From NCBI GenBank assembly GCA_963617965.1, contig CAVEQO010000015.1, forward strand, positions 1-49,390: DNA of 49,390 nt, read 5' to 3'. A model generated the notes under the pieces. The model saw nothing but the letters and a program-made list of their open reading frames with translations. It was not told the DNA's origin and did not search any database. This DNA comes from UBA6382 sp963617965 (GTDB lineage Bacteria > Bacteroidota > Bacteroidia > Bacteroidales > Bacteroidaceae). Position numbers and translations under genes: made by a program. Shown piece by piece: positions 6,925-15,923 of the stretch. Positions within the stretch are counted from its first letter, which is position 1; the number at the start of each line of letters is the position of its first letter.

Positions 6925-8868
6925 CTATGCCTTCCAGGCGTCGATTATACCTTTGAAATCCGCTGCCTTGAGAGCGGCTCCGCCAATAAGCCCACCGTCA
7001 ACATCAGGCTTGGCAAACAATTCCTTTGCGTTTCCGGGTTTACAGCTGCCTCCGTATTGGATTGTAGTGTTTTCCGCAACATCCACTCCAAACTGTCTGG
7101 CTATTTCAGAACGGATGAATGCATGCATCTCCTGCGCCTGCTCGGCCGTTGCCGTCTTTCCGGTCCCTATGGCCCACACCGGCTCGTATGCAAGCACGAC
7201 ATTGGAGAACTGCCCGGGAGTAAGGTCATAAAGAGAACCTGCAAGCTGGGCGGCAACGACCTCGTTCTGCCGACCGGCTTCGCGTTCTTCAAGGACTTCA
7301 CCAACGCAGAAGATTACCTTAAGCCCGTTGGCAAGGGCGAGATTCACTTTCTCCTTGAGGATTTCCGGTGTTTCGCCATAGTATGCGCGGCGTTCGGAGT
7401 GACCGAGAATCACATATTCCGCTCCAGTGCTCTTTACCATGGCGGCACTGACTTCGCCTGTGTAAGCGCCCTTTTCCTTGTCGGCACAGTTCTCTGCGCC
7501 AAGTTTGATAATGCCGCTGTCCAGCATCGGGGCGATCGTTGCCAAATGGATAAACGGAGTGCAGATGATCACTCCGCAGTTTGGCTTGTCGGCAGAAAGA
7601 ATCCCGTTAAGTTCCTTTGCAAGGGCAACACCCTCTTGTAGGGTCATGTTCATTTTCCAGTTGCCCGCAACAATTTTTTTTCTCATGTTTTTGTTGTTTG
7701 TATTAGGGTTTGACATTAAATGTTTTGTTTTCTTTTGAAGACTGCGCTTCCGCAGGAAGTCGACCGCATGCGCCAACAATATGACAACCGCCATCGGGAG
7801 CAGATACCACAGCAGGATGCGCAGCAAGGTCTCCTCTTTTTCCCTTGCGGTTGTTTCGAACTGACTGATGGAGACAGTGCTGTCCTGTATCACTGGCAGG
7901 TCATTGCGGCTCCATTTGTTGCGGATTATACCGTCGCGCAACAGCACCAAGCCCGGACTGGACCTTATGACAGTCTGCAGCACGGTACAGTCCGCCTCCA
8001 GAATCGGATATTGTATGTCGTTGTCATCGCCCCACTTTTCCATTTCCGCTGAGGGCGAGGATGTCAAGCAGAACATACGGCATCCATGGTCAACGCACCA
8101 GTCGTTAATGGCATTGAGGTTTTCAGTCACACTTGTATCGGTTTCGTCCAGACGAGGACAAACGACCAGAAAAACTGCCTGTTTGTCCATCAGGATGTTT
8201 GCCGTGCAGTCGTTGCCGGCGGTATCCGTGACCCAGAAATCGAGAGGCGTGTGATCTTCTTCAATGCAGGAGGGAAAGACCGCTTCCCTCAGATTGGTAC
8301 CGATGCTGTAAGGGCGGAAATCCATCAGTGGAAGGCTGTAGAGGGAGCGCAAAGAAAAAACCAGAATGAAGACACACGTATACAACGACAACAACCAATG
8401 CCAACCTACGGGAACGAACAATACCGTTTTGCGGTGATTATAGTAGAACACTACAGACAACGCCAACAGTACAACGTTTTTCAGCAGAGTCTGGAAATCC
8501 GTCAGGACAATGGCGTCTCCGAAACAGCCACAGTCCGCCACGGGGTGGAAAACGGCCTGCAAGAGGGAAAGAAGCGTAAACGCGGCAACCATGACCAATG
8601 TCGCGACAGCGCAGAATTTCCTCCTTATGCCGAGCACCAGATAAACTCCCATGACAAACTCCACGGAGACTATTGCCACGCTTGCCACAACCGGAATGTC
8701 AATCCACGAAGGAAAAGACAGGTGGGCGGCCCTGAAATATTCCCCAAGCTTATAGCTGAAACCTGTGGGGTCTATCGCCTTTACAAAGCCGGAAAACACA
8801 AACACCATACCAAGCAACACGCGAGCTGCCGTGTAGGAAAAGCCTCGTAAGTGTTTTGCTGCCGTCAT
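6925..8868 (-). CDS. tpiA: DoxX-family membrane protein fused in frame to triosephosphate isomerase
   Basis: One open frame of 647 codons joins two proteins that are separate in related genomes. Residues 1-394 are a DoxX-type membrane protein: four or five helices (about 13-30, 57-80, 84-107, 128-145, 158-178), a soluble part, and a last helix near 350-370 followed by RKRSLQKK. Residues 395-647 are a full triosephosphate isomerase, with KIVAGNWKMN (catalytic Lys), ILGHSERR (catalytic His), AYEPVWAIGTGK (catalytic Glu) and the phosphate loop IQYGGS. Positive charges after the last helix place the isomerase in the cytoplasm, as glycolysis requires. TpiA could also start alone at the ATG at 7686-7684, which follows an A-rich tract typical of Bacteroidetes starts. 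The DoxX frame has no stop before it. Whether a fusion protein is made is open. Confidence 0.9.
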   Translation of the reverse strand: MTAAKHLRGFSYTAARVLLGMVFVFSGFVKAIDPTGFSYKLGEYFRAAHLSFPSWIDIPVVASVAIVSVEFVMGVYLVLGIRRKFCAVATLVMVAAFTLLSLLQAVFHPVADCGCFGDAIVLTDFQTLLKNVVLLALSVVFYYNHRKTVLFVPVGWHWLLSLYTCVFILVFSLRSLYSLPLMDFRPYSIGTNLREAVFPSCIEEDHTPLDFWVTDTAGNDCTANILMDKQAVFLVVCPRLDETDTSVTENLNAINDWCVDHGCRMFCLTSSPSAEMEKWGDDNDIQYPILEADCTVLQTVIRSSPGLVLLRDGIIRNKWSRNDLPVIQDSTVSISQFETTAREKEETLLRILLWYLLPMAVVILLAHAVDFLRKRSLQKKTKHLMSNPNTNNKNMRKKIVAGNWKMNMTLQEGVALAKELNGILSADKPNCGVIICTPFIHLATIAPMLDSGIIKLGAENCADKEKGAYTGEVSAAMVKSTGAEYVILGHSERRAYYGETPEILKEKVNLALANGLKVIFCVGEVLEEREAGRQNEVVAAQLAGSLYDLTPGQFSNVVLAYEPVWAIGTGKTATAEQAQEMHAFIRSEIARQFGVDVAENTTIQYGGSCKPGNAKELFAKPDVDGGLIGGAALKAADFKGIIDAWKA

Positions 8869-8986
8869 TTTTGTCTGTTAACTTGATGTGGTTTCATGCC
8901 GTGCGGAGAAAAGAGCCCATGACCAATGCGTTTCCTCCTGCAATGCGAAAGCAACAGCCCTTGGATTGGAGTCCCCTGTCGCTTAA

Positions 8987-9538
8987 TTATGTTCCCGGAG
9001 TTTCAAACTGGAGTTTTATGATGGCAAATACCGAATAGTTCAACATATCCAGATAATTGGCATCAACGCCTTCGCTGACAAGCGTGTGACCATGGAGTTC
9101 CTCAATCTGTTTTGTCCTGAAAACCTTCATGAGGATAAGGTCGGTATAAGAACTGATCCGCATCATTCTCCATGCCTCATCATAGTCGTGGTTCTTGCGC
9201 ACCATCAGCTCGTATGCTTTTTTTGCATACTTGTCGTACTCCCGCATTGCCTGCTGCGCAGTCAAATCCTGTTTGTCCGCCACTCCGAGTGAAAGTTGAA
9301 TCAGGCCGACAATGCTGTAGTTGACTATTCCTATGAACTCGGCCAACTCGCTTTCGCCGACAAGATTGTCAACTTTCGTTTGCAGAGTACGTATGCGGTT
9401 GGCCTTGATGTAGATCTGGTCTGTCAGCGACTGCGGGCGCATGATCCGCCAAGCAGCACCATAATCGTGCAGTTTCTTCTCGAAAACGCCCCTGCACAAT
9501 TCCATTGCCTCCTCAAACTGCTTGTCTGTACCGGTCAT
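8987..9538 (-). CDS. DUF1599 protein (nucleotide modification-associated domain)
   Basis: This 183-residue protein contains two copies of the same module: KLHDYGAAWRIMRPQSLTDQ near residue 22 and KNHDYDEAWRMMRISSYTDL near residue 115. Each is followed by a helix rich in Arg and Lys. This matches DUF1599 (PF07659), whose biochemical role is not firmly known; a helical nucleotide-binding fold has been suggested. No signal peptide is present, so it is cytoplasmic. It heads the conserved group that continues with DoxX-TpiA 118 nt downstream. A -7 box (TACCTTTG, minus strand) lies 18 nt before the start. Confidence 0.85.
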   Translation of the reverse strand: MTGTDKQFEEAMELCRGVFEKKLHDYGAAWRIMRPQSLTDQIYIKANRIRTLQTKVDNLVGESELAEFIGIVNYSIVGLIQLSLGVADKQDLTAQQAMREYDKYAKKAYELMVRKNHDYDEAWRMMRISSYTDLILMKVFRTKQIEELHGHTLVSEGVDANYLDMLNYSVFAIIKLQFETPGT

Positions 9539-9555
9539 AACGTTCTATTTTTGCG

Positions 9556-9563
9556 CAAAGGTA
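9556..9563 (-). promoter_or_regulatory. -7 box for the DUF1599 - DoxX-TpiA unit
   Basis: The minus strand reads TACCTTTG (TAnnTTTG), 18 nt before the DUF1599 start codon. No good -33 TTTG is seen. Confidence 0.55.
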
Positions 9564-9728
9564 CTAATTTCCCTGCACCTATCAGAAGCGTGTTTTTAAA
9601 AATTCCGCACGCCAAGAACAATACTTGGCTTTTTGTCCGTCCCCGCGACCGATTTGTGGCAAAACGGCTTGCAGCTTTCACTAAGTTTCACGAACTTTGT
9701 AAGTGTATTATGCATGTATTTACAGCCG

Positions 9729-11729
9729 ATGCCTACAAACGAATTTGAACTTCTGTCACAGTTCAAACCCACGGGCGACCAGCCTGAAGCCATCCGCCAA
9801 CTGACAGACGGGATACTGAGGGGAGAAAAAGCCCAGGTGCTGCTTGGAGTGACGGGGTCCGGAAAGACCTTTACGATAGCCAACGTCATCAGAAACATAG
9901 GGCGTCCCACCCTTATTCTCAGCCACAACAAGACTCTCGCCGCACAACTGTATCAGGAGTTCAAGAATTTTTTTCCGCACAATGCCGTGGAATACTATGT
10001 AAGCTATTACGACTACTACCAACCGGAAGCATACATTCCGTCCACCGGGAAATACATTGAAAAGGAACTGCTGATCAACGACGAGATAGACAAGCTGAGA
10101 ATCGCCGCGACAAGCGCACTCCTTTCCGGACGCAGAGATGTGATTGTGGTCAGTTCCGTATCGTGCATATACGGAATGGGCAATCCGAGCGCATTCTACG
10201 AAAAGGTGATCAGTGTCAAGACCGGGCAACGGATAAGCAAGAACAAGCTTGAACGGGACTTGGTTTCCAGTCTATACACGAGGAACGACCTTGACCTGAC
10301 ACGCGGTTTTTTCAGGGTGAAAGGAGACACCATAGACATAGCGTTGGCTTACTCCGACACCATACTGAGGATACAGATGTGGGATGACGAAATAGACAGC
10401 ATACAGGAACTGGACTCCACGACATTCCAGACCGTCAACAGTTTTGACCGCTACAAAATCTACCCCGCAAACCTGTTCATCACATCCGACAACACCGTTG
10501 CCGCAGCAACAAAACAAATAGAAGACGACTTGTGGGAACAGGAAGAAATGTTCAGGAAAGAGGGCAAACTGACGGAAGCGGAGCGTCTGCACGAAAGAGT
10601 AACCTATGACGTACAGATGATCAGAGAACTCGGGCACTGCAGCGGCATAGAGAACTACAGCCGTTATTTTGACGGAAGGAAACCGGGGACACGCCCCTAT
10701 TGCCTGTTGGACTTTTTTCCCAGAGATTTCCTTACGGTAATTGACGAGAGCCACGTTACCGTGGGTCAGGTCAGCGGAATGTACGGCGGCGACAGAAGCC
10801 GCAAAGAAAACCTTGTGGAATATGGGTACAGGCTACCTGCAGCTTTTGACAACCGCCCGTTGAAATTTGCCGAATTTCAAGAACTCACAAACCAGACCAT
10901 ATACATCAGCGCGACACCCGCAGACTATGAACTGAACGAAGCGGGAGGTGTCGTCGTGGAGCAACTCATCCGTCCAACGGGATTGTTGGATCCAAAAATT
11001 GTCGTGCGGCAAAGCGAGAACCAAATAGACGATCTGATGGAAGAAATCGTTGTAAGGAAAGAGCGCAATGAGCGCGTTCTGGTTACGACTATTTCAAAGC
11101 AGTCAGCCGAAGACCTTACCGAATATCTTCTGAACTCGGGTGTCAAAGTCAACTACATACACTCTGACGTTGACACGATAGACAGGGTGAACATACTAAA
11201 ATCTCTCAGGGAGGGTGAGATTGATGTTCTTGTCGGCGTCAATCTGCTGCGCGAAGGACTGGACCTCCCCGAAGTGTCTCTGGTTGCAATACTTGACGCA
11301 GACAAGAGCGGCTTTCTGCGCGATGCCCGCTCGCTGACCCAAACCGCAGGCCGGGCGGCCAGAAACGTACACGGACTGGTAATAATGTATGGAGACTCTG
11401 TCTCTTCCGCAATGCAAGAAGTAATTGAAGAAAGCGAGCGAAGACGCTCAAAACAAATATCATACAACAAGGCACACAACATAACGCCCTCGCCCATAAA
11501 GAAAGCCATCAATGCCAATCTCGCAAAAAGCGGGAACGCGACATTGTACCAAGATAGCACTGACGGCTCCATCCGCAATATGGTAGCAGAAGACAATATG
11601 AGCTATGGGTTTGAGGATGAGACAGAAGACAGCCTCAAACAAAAAATGGAGAAAGCTGCAAAAAACCTTGACTTTATCCTTGCTGCCAAGTACAGGGACG
11701 AACTGTTAAAACTCAAATCCCGCAAATGA
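9729..11729 (+). CDS. uvrB: Excinuclease ABC subunit B
   Basis: UvrB is the damage-verifying helicase-like subunit of nucleotide excision repair. It receives DNA from UvrA and hands it to UvrC. The 666-residue product shows FKPTGDQPEAI, Walker A (GVTGSGKTFT), the DNA-gripping beta-hairpin YYDYYQPEAYIPSTGKYIEK, the DEAD-like LTVIDESHVT, helicase motif VI (QTAGRAARN) and a C-terminal UVR coiled coil (KAAKNLDFILAAKYRDEL) that binds UvrC. The longer open frame starting at 9633 is rejected: UvrB proteins begin just before NEFEL/FELTS. An ATG at 9714 would add five residues and cannot be excluded. A near-consensus -7 box (GAACTTTG, 9692-9699) lies closely upstream. Its stop overlaps the next start (ATGA). 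Confidence 0.97.
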   Translation: MPTNEFELLSQFKPTGDQPEAIRQLTDGILRGEKAQVLLGVTGSGKTFTIANVIRNIGRPTLILSHNKTLAAQLYQEFKNFFPHNAVEYYVSYYDYYQPEAYIPSTGKYIEKELLINDEIDKLRIAATSALLSGRRDVIVVSSVSCIYGMGNPSAFYEKVISVKTGQRISKNKLERDLVSSLYTRNDLDLTRGFFRVKGDTIDIALAYSDTILRIQMWDDEIDSIQELDSTTFQTVNSFDRYKIYPANLFITSDNTVAAATKQIEDDLWEQEEMFRKEGKLTEAERLHERVTYDVQMIRELGHCSGIENYSRYFDGRKPGTRPYCLLDFFPRDFLTVIDESHVTVGQVSGMYGGDRSRKENLVEYGYRLPAAFDNRPLKFAEFQELTNQTIYISATPADYELNEAGGVVVEQLIRPTGLLDPKIVVRQSENQIDDLMEEIVVRKERNERVLVTTISKQSAEDLTEYLLNSGVKVNYIHSDVDTIDRVNILKSLREGEIDVLVGVNLLREGLDLPEVSLVAILDADKSGFLRDARSLTQTAGRAARNVHGLVIMYGDSVSSAMQEVIEESERRRSKQISYNKAHNITPSPIKKAINANLAKSGNATLYQDSTDGSIRNMVAEDNMSYGFEDETEDSLKQKMEKAAKNLDFILAAKYRDELLKLKSRK

Positions 11730-12601
11730 TATTTTATTTTTCGGCGACAGGAAACTCCAAAGCCGTAGCAAAAGCGTTGGAAAGAGAATTGGGCGACAGG
11801 GCTGTCAGCATCACAGACTTCAAGGAGCCATGCCCGTCCCACAGTGCAGCCGCATGGCCGTCTTTGGGCATCGTGTTTCCTGTATACGGATGGAATCCGC
11901 CCTCCGTTGTATATGAGTTTCTGGACAATCTGTTTGGCCTTGGCGTAAATACGGATTACCTGTATCTTGTCGCCACTTGTGGGGATGACATCGGGATGGC
12001 AGACAAACGGATGTATGAATTCTTGCGCAGCCACAACATGAAGTGCAACTCCGCTTTCTCCATAACAATGCCGAACACGTATGTCTGTTTGCCCGGATTT
12101 GACGTGGACGAGGAAGATGTCAGGCAGAACAAACTTGCCGGATTCCATGACCGCATTACGTATATCGCAAGTCAGATAAAAGCCAGAAACCATACGGTAT
12201 CGGTAAACAGAGGGGCTTTCCCACGAATAAAGACAGATCTTCTCGGTTGGTTGTTCGCCAAGTTCCTGATGACGGACAGATATTTTCACACAACGGGTAC
12301 GTGCGCCCTATGCAAGAAATGTATCACAGTATGTCCGCGCCACAACATCAGTATCTCATACAACAAAATAATGTGGAACAAAAACTGCTCCGGCTGTCTG
12401 GCCTGTTATCACCACTGCCCCCACAGAGCTGTCAGATTTGGAGTTTTCAGCGACAACAAAGGACAATATTGTCTTGACAAATACAGGCAAGAACTGAAAA
12501 TCAGACCCGGTTTGGACTGTTCCTCCAAACCCTACATCAGATACGAAACGGATCTCATCTGCCTTGCTTGCAGACGAGATCCGCCTCAAATGTCCGACTG
12601 A
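11726..12601 (+). CDS. EFR1-type flavodoxin/ferredoxin fusion protein
   Basis: The 291-residue protein combines an N-terminal flavodoxin-like domain and a C-terminal ferredoxin domain. MIFYFSATGNSKAVAKAL is the FMN phosphate loop (SATGNS). CALCKKCITVCP near residue 193 and CSGCLACYHHCPHRAV near residue 223 are two 4Fe-4S motifs. This layout is called EFR1 family ferrodoxin in databases. It probably moves electrons in the cytoplasm, but its partner is unknown. Its start codon overlaps the uvrB stop (ATGA), so translation is coupled. A tie to DNA repair is not implied by the family. Its last ~20 codons contain the hairpin that seems to terminate the convergent carB transcript. Confidence 0.85.
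   Translation: MIFYFSATGNSKAVAKALERELGDRAVSITDFKEPCPSHSAAAWPSLGIVFPVYGWNPPSVVYEFLDNLFGLGVNTDYLYLVATCGDDIGMADKRMYEFLRSHNMKCNSAFSITMPNTYVCLPGFDVDEEDVRQNKLAGFHDRITYIASQIKARNHTVSVNRGAFPRIKTDLLGWLFAKFLMTDRYFHTTGTCALCKKCITVCPRHNISISYNKIMWNKNCSGCLACYHHCPHRAVRFGVFSDNKGQYCLDKYRQELKIRPGLDCSSKPYIRYETDLICLACRRDPPQMSD
12549..12582 (-). terminator. Probable carB terminator inside the 3' end of the EFR1 gene
   Basis: CGGATCTCATCTGC and GCAGACGAGATCCG (14 nt each) face each other around a short loop. On the minus strand the single mismatch becomes a G-U pair, so the stem is fully paired, and TTT follows it. It lies about 47 nt past the carB stop but within the plus-strand coding sequence of the EFR1 protein (around ETDLICLACRRDP). 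Confidence 0.5.
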
Positions 12602-12628
12602 TATCGGCTTTGCAGCTGTCTACTACCC

Positions 12629-15600
12629 CTACTCCATACCATACTCCTGCCATGACTTGATTGCCAAGTCATCGAGAGAGAGAGAGCAGAACGCGTTGAT
12701 GAACGCCGTCGCCAAACGGGCGTTTGTGATCAGCGGAATATTCAGGTCAATAGAAGCTCGCCGCACCTTGTAGCCATTGGTCAACTCCTTTGGAGTAAGG
12801 TCTTTCGGGATGTTGACCACCATGTCTATCTTATGGTCGTGAAGCAAATCAAGTGCCTGTGGCGTACCCTCCTCGCTAGGCCAGTATGCCTTCGTGTTTA
12901 TAACGCCATTGGCACTGAGGAAATCGCTCGTTCCGCCCGTGGCATACAGCTGGTAGCCGTGTCCGACAAGCGTCTTGCACGCATCGAGCATGGAAGCTTT
13001 CTGTTTGGGAGTGCCTGATGAAACAAGTATGGACTTCTCCGGTATACGCATACCCACGGAAAGCATGCTCTTGAGCAATGCATGTGCGGAACTGTCACCC
13101 AAGCATCCGACCTCGCCAGTTGACGACATGTCTACACCGAGGACAGGATCAGCATTTTGAAGCCTGTTGAAAGAGAACTGCGAAGCCTTGATTCCGACAT
13201 ATTCCAAATCAAACAAATTCCGCGCCGGAGCCTCTACGGGAATGTTGAGCATGACACGCGTGGCCATCTCTATAAGATTAATCTTCAGAACTTTGCTGAC
13301 AAACGGGAAAGACCTTGAAGCACGCAAGTTGCATTCTATCACCTTTATGTCATTGTCCTTGGCAAGATACTGAATATTGAACGGGCCGGAAATGTTAAGT
13401 TCCCTGGCTATCTTGCGGGAGATCTTCTTGATGCGCCTTACTGTTTCAACATACAATTTCTGCGGGGGGAACTGTATTGTCGCATCGCCGGAATGAACTC
13501 CCGCAAACTCGACATGTTCAGAGATGGCATAAGCCACAATATTTCCGTTTTGCGCAACGGCATCCATTTCAATTTCCTTGGCGTCTTCAAGGAACTTGCT
13601 TACAACAACCGGATGTGTCTTGCTCACATTGGCCGCAAGCTGAAGGAAACGCTCCAGTTCCTCCTTGTTGGAGCACACGTTCATCGCCGCCCCTGACAGC
13701 ACATAGCTCGGCCTTACAAGTACGGGAAAACCGACGTGGTCTATGAACCCGTTGATGTCATCCATATTGGTGAGAGCTGCCCACTCCGGCTGGTCTACTC
13801 CTATACGGTCCAGCATGGCAGAGAATCTGTCGCGGTCTTCCGCGTTGTCAATGTCCTTGGCAGAGGTGCCGAGGATAGGTACGCTCTGCGAGTCAAGACG
13901 CACCGCAAGGTTGTTAGGGATCTGCCCGCCCGTGGACACGACAACGCCATAGGGGGTCTCAAGTTCTATGATGTCCATTACGCGTTCAAACGTAAGTTCA
14001 TCAAAGTACAGGCGGTCACACATGTCATAGTCCGTGGAGACCGTTTCGGGATTGTAATTGATCATTACCGAGCGATACCCTTCACGGCGTATGGTATCAA
14101 GAGCCTGCACGCCGCACCAGTCAAACTCAACGGACGAACCTATGCGGTAGGCCCCCGAACCAAGCACCACGACAGAACGGCGGTCCACCTCATACTTTAT
14201 GTCATGGGCCACGGCACTGTATGTCACATAAAGATAGTTGGTCTGGGCGGGATATTCAGCGGCAAGAGTGTCAATTTGCTTTACATAAGGGAAAATTCCC
14301 ATCAACTTGCGTTTGGAACGCACCAACAACATTGCCTTGTCAATGACCATGTTTTTTTCCATTCCAAGCTCACGTGCAATCTGGAAGTCGGAGAATCCCT
14401 GCTGTTTTGCCTTCAGCAAAAGCCCATACTCAAGCCTGTTGATATTGCCGCACTCCTGCAACCGCCTGGCGGTATCGCTGATATGGCGCAGCCTCTGCAG
14501 GAACCAGCAGTCTATGCGTGTGAGTTCATGAATCCGTTCCACAGAATACCCTTGGTGCAAAGCCTCCGCAATGACCAGCAGCCGCTTGTCGGTAGGTTCT
14601 TTGAGTGACTCGTCAATATTGTCTATACGAACCTCGTGGTTTCCCTCAAAGCCATGAATGCCCTGCCCTATCATGCGCATTCCTTTTTGAATGGCCTCTT
14701 CAAAAGTCCGTCCGATAGCCATCACCTCGCCAACAGACTTCATGCTGGAGCCCAACTCCCGGTCTACTCCACGGAATTTGCCAAGATCCCAGCGGGGAAG
14801 CTTGCATACGACATAGTCCAATGCCGGTTCAAAAAAAGCACTTGTTGTACGGGTAACGGAGTTGTTGAGTTCAAAAAGCCCGTATCCCAAGCCAAGCTTC
14901 GCCGCTACAAAAGCCAGCGGATAACCCGTGGCTTTGGATGCCAATGCAGAAGAACGGCTCAACCGCGCATTGACCTCTATGACGCGATAGTCCTCCGACT
15001 CGGGGTCAAGGGCATACTGCACGTTACACTCGCCGACAATGCCGACATGGCGCACGATCTTGATAGCCAGCGCACGCAATTTGTGGTACTCGGAGTTTGT
15101 AAGGGTCTGCGAGGGGGCGACAACGATGGACTCTCCCGTATGGATGCCAAGAGGGTCAAAGTTTTCCATATTACAAACGGTGATACAGTTGTCGTACTGA
15201 TCGCGTACAACCTCATACTCAACCTCTTTCCATCCCTTGAGACTCTTTTCCACAAGAACCTGCGGAGAAAACGAAAAAGCCTTTTCGCAAACAGTCTGAA
15301 GTTCAGCCTCCGTGTCGCAAAAGCCAGAGCCCAACCCTCCCAAGGCATAGGCGGCTCTCACGATGACAGGATAACCAAGGTCGCGGGCGGCAGACTTCGC
15401 CGCCGCTATGTCAAGGCAAGCATGGCTTTTGATTGTCTTAACGTCAATTTCGTTGAGTCGCTTCACAAACAGTTCGCGGTCTTCCGTGTCCATTATGACA
15501 CTGACAGGAGTGCCCAACACGCGGACGTTATATTTGTCAAGTATCCCCGAACGCGACAGTTCCACGCCACAGTTCAAGGCTGTCTGTCCGCCAAAAGACA

Positions 15601-15859
15601 GCAAAATGCCGTCAGGACGTTCTTTCTCTATGACTTTCTCAACAAAAAACACCGTTACAGGCAAAAAATATATTTGGTCGGCCACGCCCTCCGATGTCTG
15701 CACCGTAGCGATGTTCGGATTGATAAGCACCGTCTGTATCCCTTCCTCTTTCAAGGCTTTCAGAGCCTGAGAGCCGGAATAGTCAAACTCGCCGGCCTCG
15801 CCGATTTTCAGAGCTCCCGAACCGAGCAGGAGCACTTTCTTTATCTTGTCGTCACGCAT
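12629..15859 (-). CDS. carB: Carbamoyl-phosphate synthase large subunit
   Basis: CarB makes carbamoyl phosphate from bicarbonate, ATP and ammonia delivered from CarA, feeding pyrimidine and arginine synthesis. The 1076-residue chain has the family's two homologous halves, each an ATP-grasp synthetase. They open with KVLLLGSGALKIGEAGEFDY and VVVLGSGAYRIGSSVEFDW. A C-terminal MGS-like allosteric domain follows (about residues 935-1076, including LYATGGTSDFLSANGV). Length is normal. It follows carA at 64 nt in the purF-like - carA - carB operon. Convergent with the EFR1 gene, with only 27 nt between the stops. Confidence 0.97.
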   Translation of the reverse strand: MRDDKIKKVLLLGSGALKIGEAGEFDYSGSQALKALKEEGIQTVLINPNIATVQTSEGVADQIYFLPVTVFFVEKVIEKERPDGILLSFGGQTALNCGVELSRSGILDKYNVRVLGTPVSVIMDTEDRELFVKRLNEIDVKTIKSHACLDIAAAKSAARDLGYPVIVRAAYALGGLGSGFCDTEAELQTVCEKAFSFSPQVLVEKSLKGWKEVEYEVVRDQYDNCITVCNMENFDPLGIHTGESIVVAPSQTLTNSEYHKLRALAIKIVRHVGIVGECNVQYALDPESEDYRVIEVNARLSRSSALASKATGYPLAFVAAKLGLGYGLFELNNSVTRTTSAFFEPALDYVVCKLPRWDLGKFRGVDRELGSSMKSVGEVMAIGRTFEEAIQKGMRMIGQGIHGFEGNHEVRIDNIDESLKEPTDKRLLVIAEALHQGYSVERIHELTRIDCWFLQRLRHISDTARRLQECGNINRLEYGLLLKAKQQGFSDFQIARELGMEKNMVIDKAMLLVRSKRKLMGIFPYVKQIDTLAAEYPAQTNYLYVTYSAVAHDIKYEVDRRSVVVLGSGAYRIGSSVEFDWCGVQALDTIRREGYRSVMINYNPETVSTDYDMCDRLYFDELTFERVMDIIELETPYGVVVSTGGQIPNNLAVRLDSQSVPILGTSAKDIDNAEDRDRFSAMLDRIGVDQPEWAALTNMDDINGFIDHVGFPVLVRPSYVLSGAAMNVCSNKEELERFLQLAANVSKTHPVVVSKFLEDAKEIEMDAVAQNGNIVAYAISEHVEFAGVHSGDATIQFPPQKLYVETVRRIKKISRKIARELNISGPFNIQYLAKDNDIKVIECNLRASRSFPFVSKVLKINLIEMATRVMLNIPVEAPARNLFDLEYVGIKASQFSFNRLQNADPVLGVDMSSTGEVGCLGDSSAHALLKSMLSVGMRIPEKSILVSSGTPKQKASMLDACKTLVGHGYQLYATGGTSDFLSANGVINTKAYWPSEEGTPQALDLLHDHKIDMVVNIPKDLTPKELTNGYKVRRASIDLNIPLITNARLATAFINAFCSLSLDDLAIKSWQEYGME

Positions 15860-15923
15860 AAAGTATTCTGTTTGTTTTTCAAATGTTCGTTTTGCGGCAT
15901 CTGCATATTATGCCGTATACAGG

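Noticed and set aside
6301..7641. Plus-strand frame of 446 codons opposite the SPOR gene and tpiA
   Set aside because: Crosses a terminator and two conserved genes on the other strand; no family match.
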